Positions 11,001-21,177 of a stretch of DNA of 24,355 nt are shown here, in pieces; positions within the stretch are counted from its first letter, which is position 1, and each line of letters opens with the position of its first letter. Below the pieces are notes generated by a model. The model saw nothing but the letters and a program-made list of their open reading frames with translations, searched no databases and had not been told where the DNA came from. The DNA is taken from assembly GCA_905182985.1 (NCBI GenBank), contig CAJJDN010000069.1, forward strand, positions 1 through 24,355, written 5' to 3'. The stretch comes from Paramecium sonneborni. Lineage: Eukaryota; Ciliophora; Oligohymenophorea; Peniculida; Parameciidae. Position numbers and translations under genes: made by a program.

Positions 11001-12587
11001 ATTTTTGAGTTAATTTTAATTTCACAAAAATAGGATCAAACCAAAATTCTTGAACTTAGTTTCTCTCAAGAAGTTTACATACCACCTGATTTTCTCTTTG
11101 AACAAATTGTAAAATTTACTATAATACCAGAAACTTAATATGAATTATCTTTAATACCTATATCAAACATTACTTCACAATTAAGCAATCCAAAGTATCA
11201 AGTTTTTATTAAATTTCTGAAATCTATTGTAAATCCTATTTTGTAAGTAAACATTTAAAAATATTCAATCTTTAATTAATATGAAATGGAATTAAATAAT
11301 AATGATTAAGAAATTCCACTTGGAACACCTTTTGTGTTATCAGAAACTAATTAAAAAAAAGTAAGTTAATTTATTTAAATGAATGAATTAATGATCTATT
11401 CCACAGCTACTTTTTCTGGATTACTTTTCCTAACAGGCAATTATGTTGTCTTTTTCAATCTATTAGACTTATTATAGACATTATCTTATCTTAAGTATAT
11501 GTAATATAAATTTCCTTCACATTTAAGTCTTTTTCTAGAAACTTATACAAAAATATCTTTGGAACCTATTTTAAATATTTTAAAAGTTGATGAATTTATT
11601 GCTGATCTTAATGGGGGTACTATTCCAAATTTAAATAAAAAATCATTTTAATCTAAATAAACTGACCCATTGAATTAGATTTATTTAATGAATGCAAAAG
11701 GATGTTATTTTTCATATTTTGCATCATTACTAACCTATTATCTCTGCTGTCTCATTGCTTCAAACAAATTATCAATGTGGTTAAAAAAATGTTTCAAAAA
11801 ATTTCAATTCAATATTAAAATTCTTAAACTAATTTCAATGTTTTAAAGGAAAATTCAATTCTAGTGTTCAATTGTAAAGAAACACTATTTTTCTTTAGGA
11901 GTTTTTTAATTATTTTATTCATCCCTTCATTAGTTATTATTTAGCGCACTATTATAATTTCCTGATTATACATTTAACTCTCTTTTTGAAATTATTAATA
12001 GTGTTGCTGCATTTGTTAGTCTACTAATCCAGATTCAAATATTTTTAAAATTGCTTTCTATTACAACCACTCAAATTAAGGATAAAATTAAATGGAAGTA
12101 TTTTTTTTAAGATTAGAAAACTCAATATTGGGCTGCTAATTTCAAATCATTTTAAATTTTTAGAATCATTTCTTACATTACTATTATTGTTAAATTAATT
12201 AAATTTCCAGAAGCATAATCAATTTTACTCTCTATGTAATCATTGTTTTATCTAATTTACCTGATAATTTTTAGACCTATCTAATCAAATTATGATTTAG
12301 CCAAATTAATTTGCAGAGAAATAATACTATTCATCATCACAGGATCATTTTTAGTCTATAGTTTTGAAATCAATTATGATTAATTTTTAATTTTTGGATG
12401 GATACATATATCGCTGTTTTGTTTCTTAATGGGTTTCACCATAGTTGCTGACTTAGTATAGCAAATCAATTTAGCTTATTTACATCGCTAAAAATTGTTA
12501 TAAATCTAGAAGATAAAAAAAATAATGTGTTATTATAACAATCCATTATAAAAATTTGTTGTTTATGATTTGAAAAATAGTGATTGA
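8026..12587 (+). CDS. Gene B: large Cys-rich repeat, multi-pass membrane protein, one frameshift
   Basis: Reading TAA/TAG as Gln gives about 1,510 residues to the TGA at 12585-12587. The ATG at 8026 starts a signal-like segment (MKNQALYLILLFCVLQPILS). A CHKTCKSCSGERKDQC cluster follows, and around residue 360 the motif KRIFGGPFVWV. From about residue 507 to 950 come repeats such as ECDDGNLIPYDGC, ICDDGNRIQFDGC and QCDDGNQNGGDGC, with CxxC spacers resembling furin-like and DUF4215-type Cys-rich repeats. After a Cys-poor region there are several membrane segments from about residue 1117 to near the end (LMIYSTATFSGLLFLTG first, ISLFCFLMGFTIVADLV last). The likely location is plasma or secretory membrane with the Cys-rich part outside; the function is unknown. 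One lesion is seen: in the repeat near 10597 the frame changes where DGN should be. It could be a young pseudogene or a sequence error. A 24-nt intron lies at 8789-8812. Confidence 0.85.
8789..8812 (+). other. Inferred 24-nt intron of gene B
   Basis: Starts GTAAAAAT and ends TTCTAAG, phase 1. It does not change the frame, so its support is the homologous intron in A at 2531-2554: without it B carries eight residues (SKNYINFQ) that spoil the alignment, and with it ENINTQSTCQNGC matches EDIYVQKSCQENC. Confidence 0.6.
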
Positions 12588-12737
12588 ATTATAATAATAT
12601 ATTTAAATAAAATTTTTGATATAATTTTTTTTTGGTAAAAAACATTAAATTCTATCTTTTGAATAATTTATTTATTGTTTTAATTTTTTTATATCATCTT
12701 TAATTAGTTTAATGATATAAAATTGAATTGTATCATA

Positions 12738-13736
12738 ATGAAAAAATTGAATAAATATCTTATCCATATTTAAGAGATAAATTTTCAAAATAATTCATAA
12801 AATCAGAGAGCAGAATAAATTAATTAATAGCTGAATAAAGACTCGTTGTAGTTCTATCATAATTTGTTATTGTAAAATCAAATCAAATATTATTCTTAAT
12901 AAATACAAAATTTGGAATTTTAAGGTATTTTAATAAAAAATAAGTGAATTAGAAGACAGTATTAAATCAAAAGACATAAAAATTCATAGAAAATATTTAG
13001 ACAATTTTATGGATTTTTTTGGTATATTAATCCCATTTAATAGAGTTTTCAATTAAAATTAAAATAAATGCTATCTGATTGATATATTCATTAAATTATA
13101 CTTCTATACTTACTAATTGATTTGGTAGTTCTTTACAAAATTCTTTAGGCAGTAGGACATTTTAGTACCTCCTACTTTGAATATTCTCTACTTCTTACTT
13201 ACATACTTCATATTCTGCCGTTATAGCTACTTAGACTTATCAGAATTTAAAAATTCGTTATTCTTTCATAAAGTAAAAATTATATAAAATATATCTTGTA
13301 ACTTACAGAGAGGATGTACGACCTATCTCTTGCTATCAAATTTTAATTAAATGAACTTTTTATGAAAGTTTTTCTGTTCTTTATAATAATTTAAATTAAA
13401 ATTTCCTTTCCAAAAAAAATTCAGCTTAACTTCCTTCCTTTTCTATTTTACTAATATAATCAAATTATATCATTTCGCCTTTTGAATTTTGCAAGGTCTA
13501 TTTAAAAATTTTATAATTTTATTTCATAATCAATAAATGAAGAATTAATGAAATCTTTTTAATCCAATGATATTTAATTCACAAACAATCTCAATATTTT
13601 TTGCCAATTGATTGCAGTTCAAATTCAAGTCTTTGTTTCTAATACAGATTTAGTAGAAATATTTCTTTTTGATCTATTTCATTTATATACCACTAAATAA
13701 AAAGAAAATTCTCTTTGTTTAAATAAGTTTAATTGA
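12738..13736 (+). pseudogene. Membrane-protein-like remnant between B and C
   Basis: One frame from the ATG at 12738 to the TGA at 13734-13736 has only two internal TGAs (12945-12947 and 13080-13082). The part after 13083 is open for 218 codons with several hydrophobic segments (LFMKVFLFFIIIQIKISF; LAVQIQ-type helices near the end) and a charged tail (LYTTKQKENSLCLNKFN). It ends 30 bp from the convergent end of gene C, a normal spacing for compact ciliate genes. A 28-nt GTATTT...TTAG interval at about 12921-12948 would remove the first TGA but shifts to another frame that stays open to about 13360. The reading is therefore uncertain: a decayed gene, a gene with unresolved introns, or partly chance ORF. 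No family was recognised. Confidence 0.4.
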
Positions 13737-13766
13737 TAAATTGTTATATTTATAAATTTATATTAA

Positions 13767-16700
13767 TCACCATTTCAAAATTTCAAAAATTTTGGCAGTT
13801 TTCATCATTTATTGTTTTTCTCTTTGTTTTCTAGATATTCTTAATTTTTGATAAAATTTTAGACTGAGTTTGATTATAGGTGCAAATAAACTTAAGATTA
13901 ATAAACAAATCTGAAAGAAACCTAATAAGATTTATTTTGATGGGGTAATAAACTTCTCAAAGTCATCACAAAATGACAAGTTAATTAATGTAAATAAGAT
14001 TACAGGGATTTCAGTCCATGTTTTCAATATTAAATCAAAATCTAATTTGTAATTTGTAAGAAGAAAACCAACATAAATGAATAAGATAAATGACAATAAG
14101 ATACATTGCACAATAGGTTAGACCTAAATAGCAATTAAAATAATAAGAAACATAGTCTTTTTAAATAAAATAAGTGTTTCAAGCTATGAATTTTTTAGTT
14201 AGTAAATATTTATCTTTTTAAATTATCCTCTAAATGTATTAATCATAATTTTGGCAGTTATAAGTAAAATTATAAAACAGATAACTATAGATAAATTTTG
14301 ACGTAAACCTTATTATTGAGAGGAGTGCAAAAATAAAAATACTTTAAAGAGCAAATCCCAACTATTTGCTTAGATAAATTAGGTTATACCTTAGATTGTC
14401 AGAATCTTTTGGAATTCTTATACTAATTAAATTTTATAATAGATCCATATGTAAATTTTTTTTTAAAAATTTGATTTTAATTAGTCAATAGAATTTAAAA
14501 ATTTTTATGTGAAACAATATTAATAAACTAATTTAACAAATTAATGTGCAAAAATAAAAGCAAATAAAGCTAGTATAATTTAAGCAAATTAACAATATAA
14601 ATTTGTTAATAGGTCTGCATTAACTTAGTATTATTAAAATTTTCCAGAAGTTTAAACTTAAATTTGTGGAATAAATTATCCTAAGATATTTCCAAAGTTT
14701 GATTATATTAAGAGAGGTGTAATTTATACAAAGTCTGATGATTCAAAGTAAATAAAAAGATTTTATGGATAATTAACATTTATATATTTTAAAAACGATT
14801 AAAATTATAAAATGTCCAAGATTTCTTGAAATATTTCAAACTCCCTGCATAAGATCATTAAAATACTTAAGATCATTAGGCTCATCATAATTCCATAATT
14901 AAGAGTTTAAAAATTATTAGCAGTTTCTATTTAAACCTCGGATAAGATTTTAGGAACTTTAAGTGTGATAAATTATTCACTCGGATAGACAGGTAAGTCA
15001 TTTTAATCCCATAACAATGCATTAAATATTAATTTTAACCTTGGGTTGAAATCGGTTGGTTAATAAATATCGATTGAAAGCTCATAACTAATATTCTTAA
15101 GTTAATTCTAATCAATTTCAATTAATGGAATGAGAATAATTTGATATTAATTTGGGTTTAAATTTTCAATAGAGAATGAATTTTGATCTAAGAAGATAAA
15201 TGTTGATAAATCTAATTTAACTTAATTTGTATAAGTTAAAGTAACATATTAATAATTAAAAGTTTAATTTAGATAAGTAACAGATGGAGTTGTGATTCTA
15301 AAACATTAACTAAAAAAGTTAACATTTTCAGTGCAATTCCATTGATTTTCAATGATACATAAATTAGAACATCCATCTTAATTTAAGTTATTGCCATCAT
15401 CACATTGTTCATCATCTTACCTAATTCCATTACCACACATTAAGCAAATGCCATTTTCTAAGATATAACCTGATTCACATATGATACATAGATTTAATGA
15501 ACATTTTAGACATCCTTAATATAAACATGTATCTACTATTGATAATTCTTCAGAATCATTATTTGGTATAATACATTATCCATCAATATATTATTTATCT
15601 TCTGAACAAGGTAATAAACAAATACCATATTCGCAAAGATAACAAACTTATTAACATTGAAATTAACAATTATAACAACCATCATATGGAATATCATTTC
15701 CATCATCACAATCTTCCTATTCATAAATTACTATTCGATCACCACAAATTGGTTAACATTAATAATTAATAATTTCAAAATTAGTTTAGCATTTAATACA
15801 AAAAGATTTATTATAACATGAAAGACATCCTGATGAACATTCATATTGACAATCAAAACAACCATCATCTTAAATATTATTACCATCATCACAGTTCTCA
15901 TTAGAAATAAGTGCTATCATTGAATCTCCACAAATCTATACACATTTATTATCAATTAGATGCCATCCATCAATACAAATAATACAAGTACCTTATTGAC
16001 AAAATTAACATTCAATTTAACAAGTTAATTAACATTTATAACATCCATCAAATTAAATATTATTACCATCATCACATTGTTCATTCTCTATTTATTACCA
16101 ATTATCATTACAAATACTTACACATTAATTTTAAATACTATTCCATTTATAACCCCCTTAACACTTTAAACATACACCAAATTAACAATTAAAACAATTT
16201 TAAGGACATGAAAATTTACATAAATAACAGCCATCAAATGGTTTTAAATTATCATCCTCACATTCTTCATCATATACAATCTTTTAGTCTCCACATATAG
16301 TATTGCATTCTTTTTAAATAATATTATATTCCCATCCCTCTTAACATTCTATACATTCTCCCTTAACACAATAACTGCACCCTTTTACAAATACTTAGTT
16401 TTAAGAAAAACATCCTTCATAAAGAGTCTCAATATAATCAATAAATAACTGAAAATTAGACAGTCCCCAACCACCCCAATCTGATTTCAATTTAACAACT
16501 GCTAAAGAATTAACATGTTAAACAGTAATTGAGATTTAAATAATGTCGTTATTATTGACACTACTAGAACACAATGAAGTTGGAGAATTTCTATATATTT
16601 ATGAATGAACTATTTATTTATCAATTTCTATAATAAAATCTTTATTGTTAAAATTAAACCTATTATTATATTTGATAATACCTCCAAAATAAGAATTAGA

Positions 16701-16972
16701 TTACAATTTAATTATGACTTCTAAGTTGAAATGATTTAACAATCACTGTATTATATATATATACAGAACATTCCGATATTTTTAAAATATTTTTAGTCCC
16801 ACATGATGTTAACTAAACAGTATGTCCATCGTTTTGTTAGATCTCCCAATCTAAATATTATTGAATTAATACCGATCATCATATTTGTCAGGCTTCCAAA
16901 AAAATTTTGATAAACAAGGGTTTAAGTTTATGAACTTTAAATGAAAAACATCAGTACTATTACGATTAACAT
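13767..16972 (-). CDS. Gene C: Cys-rich repeat, multi-pass membrane protein, intact
   Basis: After removal of two 22-nt introns the frame is open for 1,053 residues, from the ATG (16972-16970) to the TGA (13769-13767). It begins with MLIVIVLMFFIQSSQT, a signal-like segment. An N-terminal beta-rich domain follows (FQLRSHNQIVIQFLFW, then DWGGWGLSNFQLFID), a type that often precedes Cys-rich repeats in ciliate surface proteins. Next come five repeats: ECEDDNLKPFDGC, QCDDGNNIQFDGC, NCDDGNNIQDDGC, DCDDGNDIPYDGC and QCDDGNNLNQDGC, with CxxC spacers. After a Cys-poor linker there are about seven membrane segments from about residue 680 (GIMMSLMILSILMIL) to about 1015 (QICLLILSLFAPII), then a basic tail. 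It is related to A and B in plan, but its N-terminal domain differs. It is probably a surface receptor or adhesion-like protein, with no enzyme motif. It converges with the remnant ending at 13736. Confidence 0.9.
16660..16681 (-). other. 22-nt intron 2 of gene C
   Basis: On the minus strand it starts GTATTATC and ends AATAATAG. Removal joins IVIQFLFWR to FNFNNKDFIIEIDKQ in one frame, as expected for a continuous beta-rich domain. Same length and consensus as intron 1. Confidence 0.85.
16851..16872 (-). other. 22-nt intron 1 of gene C
   Basis: On the minus strand it starts GTATTAATTC and ends ATTTAG. Removal joins the signal-peptide frame (TNMMI) to DWEIQQNDGHTVQL and brings the coding sequence to a multiple of three together with intron 2. 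Confidence 0.8.
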
Positions 16973-17280
16973 CCTATTTTCTAATTTAAAATCATATATT
17001 ATGTACTCAAAGTTTATCTGATATGTTACTTCAAATTCGATGATCCTTATTCCATTAAATCTATTAATATTTCTAATTAAAATTGAATTAAAAAATGAAT
17101 CAATTTATATAAGGTAAAATAGAATATCATGAATTTATAATTTGATCATTACTATTGGATTAAATTTGAACCTCAATAATATTTAGATAGTTTTATAAAT
17201 TTAGAAACTTTTATTTATTTTTTACTTAAACTTAACTTCTTAACTTAAAAAAAAGAGAAATTTTTAAAAGAAAAAAAGAG
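16973..17280. other. Upstream region of gene C, no gene seen
   Basis: AT-rich spacer between the start of gene C and the plus-strand remnant that follows. It must contain the promoter of C on the minus strand; no specific motif was recognised. Low-complexity A runs lie near 17245-17280. Confidence 0.4.
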
Positions 17281-18972
17281 TTCATATACTTGTTCCTATC
17301 AAAAGATTAACATAAAAAATATATAATTATCTGCAGTTATTACTAATGATTCATTTACTGGCCAAAATTATCTTATCTTTATTTATAATCAACTGAATAT
17401 CCAATTTAAAATCACAGATAATTAATATAACAATTAGTTTCTGTTTAATGAAACTTATGGTTCTCATTATAATGGAAATCAATGATGGTCTTATTGTGCA
17501 AGTTTTATTATTAAACAGTTACTTACAATCAGCAATCAAATTAGCTATATGCCAACAATAAATGAGGAATAACTAATAAAATATTGACTATGTAATGCTT
17601 TCCTTTTGAAAAAAAGACATTCTCAAAGCACCAAAGCACCTGGTATAAATATGATTTTTTTACAATCTTTACTAATCAATACGCCAAAAATATAACATCA
17701 TTTCTATGTACTTTACAAAGATTGCTAAGTTAAAATCTTATCAAAAATAATAGACTTATCATTCAGAGGATGTATTTATTAAAATCTACAAATTCAATTA
17801 TGTTTTTTTTTCAAATTTTCATTAATATGATTGGTAATCCTTTTATAATTTTTCAATATTTACAAGTCAATTTTGATTCTTGCTTAAAGCCTCAAATTTC
17901 TTATACAACAATCCAAATTCAAAAGTAAAGGTTTCTTAGTTTTCACTTGTCAAAAAAATTAGTTAATGAAATATTTTTATTATGAGTGGAATTTTTACAA
18001 TTGATGAATCTTGCTCTTTATAAAGCATAGTAGAATTTAAGATTAAAGATATACCTAACATTAGATAATAAAGATCCTACAAATATTAATCAGTAAGAAA
18101 ATAAATACCAACATTATTCTTTTTTGAAATGATACGAATATACTAGATTAATCTAATATCAATTAACATTAGGATGAGTAACTAAGAACAGAATTTATTT
18201 TTAGATTGGAAAAACTTAAATCAATTTAAAACGTTAAAACAAGAAGAAAAATGTTATATAATGCATATAAAGCACATGAAAAAGAACATGAAGAATACGA
18301 TAGTTGTTTCTATGGTTTATCAACAATATTTTTAGAAATATATCAATTCGCGCTCTTGATTAAAATGAACTTAAAAACATGGTGACCGATAGAGAAAATT
18401 TATTAATATGGGAAACAGAATGCAATAATAATGAAATTGTAATGCTAATCTTTATCAAATTTTTTGAAACTGTAATTTTAAATCATAAACTATAATTAGA
18501 TATATATAACTTATTTTCTTTACAAATGAAAGTTTCTAAATGAGAGAATATGGTACTACAAATGTTCATTATAATATCGAAATTGCCCCTGAATGAATTA
18601 GATACTTATTTTTTGATAAATATGCTTTTTGTGATAAACCTTTTAAAAAAATAACAGTAAATATCATTCAAAAAATTTAAAAATTAAAATTTTTCTTATA
18701 CTCTTTTGCAATTAGGATTTGCTTTTGGATTGATGATGATCTAAAGATAAGAGTCTTCTGCTTTTTTTATAGTAGGTTAAATTGGTTTCAAATAATTGAC
18801 TCCATTAATTTTGTGCTTCTTTATTCTTTTAGTATATCTGCTTTGCCATTATTATGAACTTGTTATTTCTAATCGCATTCAACAAGTTTTAACATAATGA
18901 TGTACTCTAGGAGACATCAAAAATAAATTAGAATAAGAAAATTTTTATCCTCAAACATCATCCTTAAGTTGA
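17281..18972 (+). pseudogene. Broken membrane-protein-like coding region, unidentified
   Basis: A chain of plus-strand coding-like segments in several frames. The first (about 17283-17590) reads SAVITNDSFTGQNYLIFIYN ... FNETYGSHYNGNQ, then a TGA, then WSYCASFIIKQLLTISNQIS. A later one near 17930-18130 reads KKLVNEIFLL, TGA, VEFLQLMNLALYKAQQNLRL. Another from the ATG at 18251 reads MLYNAYKAHEKEHEEYDSCF. The last, to the TGA at 18970-18972, has two hydrophobic segments (LGFAFGLMMI; LTPLILCFFILLVYLLC) and one internal TGA at 18898-18900. Several TGAs sit where the sense continues on both sides. This looks like one decayed multi-pass membrane gene, but the exact borders and unity are inference, and no family was recognised. 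Confidence 0.45.
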
Positions 18973-19099
18973 ACTTTTGAATATAACAGTGCAGGAGAAT
19001 GAAGTAATTACTGAATTTTTTTATTGTTAATAATTCCCATAAAAATACAAAAAATGAAAAAAAATGATTAATACATTTTGAACTTAAGGAAGAATGAGA

Positions 19100-20720
19100 A
19101 TAATTATTAATTGACTGTGGGATTTATTATCTAACTTTCACTTATTCCAGAGTTCTTCCTTTTGTTTTCATCAGATATTTCAACTTGAAAAGCCACAGAA
19201 AAGAATGGAATTAAAAAGATTGAATAATAATGATGGTGATATTAAATCATATATCATAATAGGATAATTATTTAATTTATGATAAAAATTAAAAATCGAT
19301 ATGAATATCTTTTTTATCAAAGCGGAGATCTAAAAACTTAAAATACAATATTGATAATTTTTAACATTATAAAAATAAACTTATTAAAGTGAAACCTTTT
19401 TACAGTCAAACAAATAAATTGAGAGAAGAAGGAGAAAATCTTTAAATTAATCCAAAAATGCAATAAGAAATAGTAAAATAAACTCTAAAAGTATTTTAAA
19501 GGAATAAGATATTCTCTAACACTAAAATATATTTTTGGCAATTTTTACCATGCTCCTCATAATTTGATATAATTTTCTCAACATTTATTTCAAATTCTTT
19601 ATTCATAAGTCAGACTCCTTTAGAGTGATATAATTAACAATTTGAACATCTTTCAAAAAAAGAGATTGAAGTTCCTGAAATTGTTAAGGTTATACAAAGG
19701 TCATCAATTATGTATTCAAAAAATTGGGAGAGTGCATTTAGAATTTCTGTAAATGCATCTTGAGATAATCTCATAATCCTAATTAAAAAAGTGGATTCCT
19801 TTTTGATTTAGTTGGCTTCTTTAATAGAATCAATAAATAATATTTGGAATTAAATACTAAAAGCAAACGAGTTATAATTTAATGAAGAATTAATTAAGAA
19901 TCTTAGTGATTATATAAAAATGACCAAGTAAATATTGTTCTCCTGGTTTATTGATTAGATAAAATTAAACATAAAAATAAATTTAATACAAAATAATAGA
20001 TTATTCTAGAAAAAATTAAGTAATGAAGTAACGATAGATTACTGTAATTTTAATAATATCAGTTTATAAAGTGCAAAATGGACTTAAACACCTTGGAATT
20101 ATGTTATAGTGTTCAAAGAATAAAATTCAGAATAATTGTATTATTATATTGCATTCTCGGCAAATAGTAAACTTCTAATTTATTGGGGCAAATTTTCAGT
20201 TAATCTATGGAGTTTATATATTCTAAAATTACCGATAAGAATAATTTTTATTTAAAGTTAAGATCTTGTGTTTTTTCATCAGATTCAACTAAATTGTTAT
20301 TAGTCTTTTATTTGTTTACCAGATATAAATTAGAAATATTTAATTATTCACCTGAATTCTCATTTCTAAACAAATTTAGTATTGGAATGTACTATTAGGA
20401 ACTAAAGATGAATAAATACTTTTGTGGAATGATGGATTTTTGAAAAAAAACTCTAAAATGATTGTTAAAATGCTATTTTATCACAAACATCAACATTATT
20501 TTTTATTAATATCTTTGTTAAGTTGGCAAAATATTAAAAATTAACATGCTAAAAGAAACTTGTAATTCAAATTCACTATAAACAACATGAATATTTAATT
20601 AATTTTAATAATTTTACTATTAAAAGTATCGAATTCCTGCAATCAGATAAAATTTTCTGGGAATAAGATATTGGATAATTCCCCATCACTATTCGATTAA
20701 ATTATCTGTTTAGAGAATTG
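19100..20720 (+). pseudogene. Broken WD40-like gene
   Basis: Plus-strand fragments in at least three frames. From about 19150 comes a short piece (KPQKRMELKRLNNNDGDIKS). From the ATG at 19710 a frame interrupted by TGA at 19761-19763 and then open to about 20410 gives a helical, Gln/Leu-rich stretch (VDSFLIQLASLIESINNIW) ending in a blade-like AFSANSKLLIYW. From 20207 another frame gives LRSCVFSSDSTKLLLVFY with YKLEIFNY, a typical WD40 strand pattern, and from 20383 a third gives LLGTKDEQILLWNDG, another blade. The blades follow in sensible order but in different frames, so the gene is dead or the sequence is faulty. Start and end are approximate. The helical N-terminal part suggests a protein different from the WD40 gene at the window start. 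Confidence 0.5.
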
Positions 20721-21177
20721 TAGCATAATATTCAGCCGAATATAAAGTAATCATCACAGAGGTTCCTATATACATTAATATCCAAAAAAGAATATTTAAC
20801 CATTCCTTGAATAGTGAATAAATATACCTTTTTGAAGACTTCCTTAGCAAATAAAAAGGAAAATATAGGATAGAAGAAACCTAAATTAAAATTTTGATTC
20901 ATTTTATGAATGATAGCAGAAAATCCAAAAATAATCAATTATCTAAATAATTTATAAAATATATATGATTATTCAAATACCTTTTAATAATATTGCCATG
21001 TTTAAACAGCCAAGAAATCTTGTAATCCACTTATAATTAAAAATGATTGATTTAAGTATTCAAATACAAAAATTAGAAATAAAAATTGGTCTTTTATTTT
21101 AGACACATTTTGAAATAATAAAATAGAAATTATGACTAAAATATAAAAATACTAATAAAAATTCGGTGATAATTATT
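20721..21177. other. Spacer between WD40-like remnant and gene F
   Basis: AT-rich DNA without a convincing gene. A short minus-strand frame at about 20938-20732 contains hydrophobic stretches but ends quickly in TGA and has no recognisable motif; it is most likely chance. Confidence 0.4.

Noticed and set aside
12998..13060. A 22-nt GTATAT...AATAG intron candidate near 13021 in the remnant after gene B
   Set aside because: It fits the consensus, but removing it in any tried combination with the 28-nt candidate leads to a TGA at 13076-13078, so it could not be placed in a working gene model.
20732..20938. Minus-strand hydrophobic ORF
   Set aside because: It is short, motif-free and ends in TGA just beyond; expected by chance in DNA with one stop codon.
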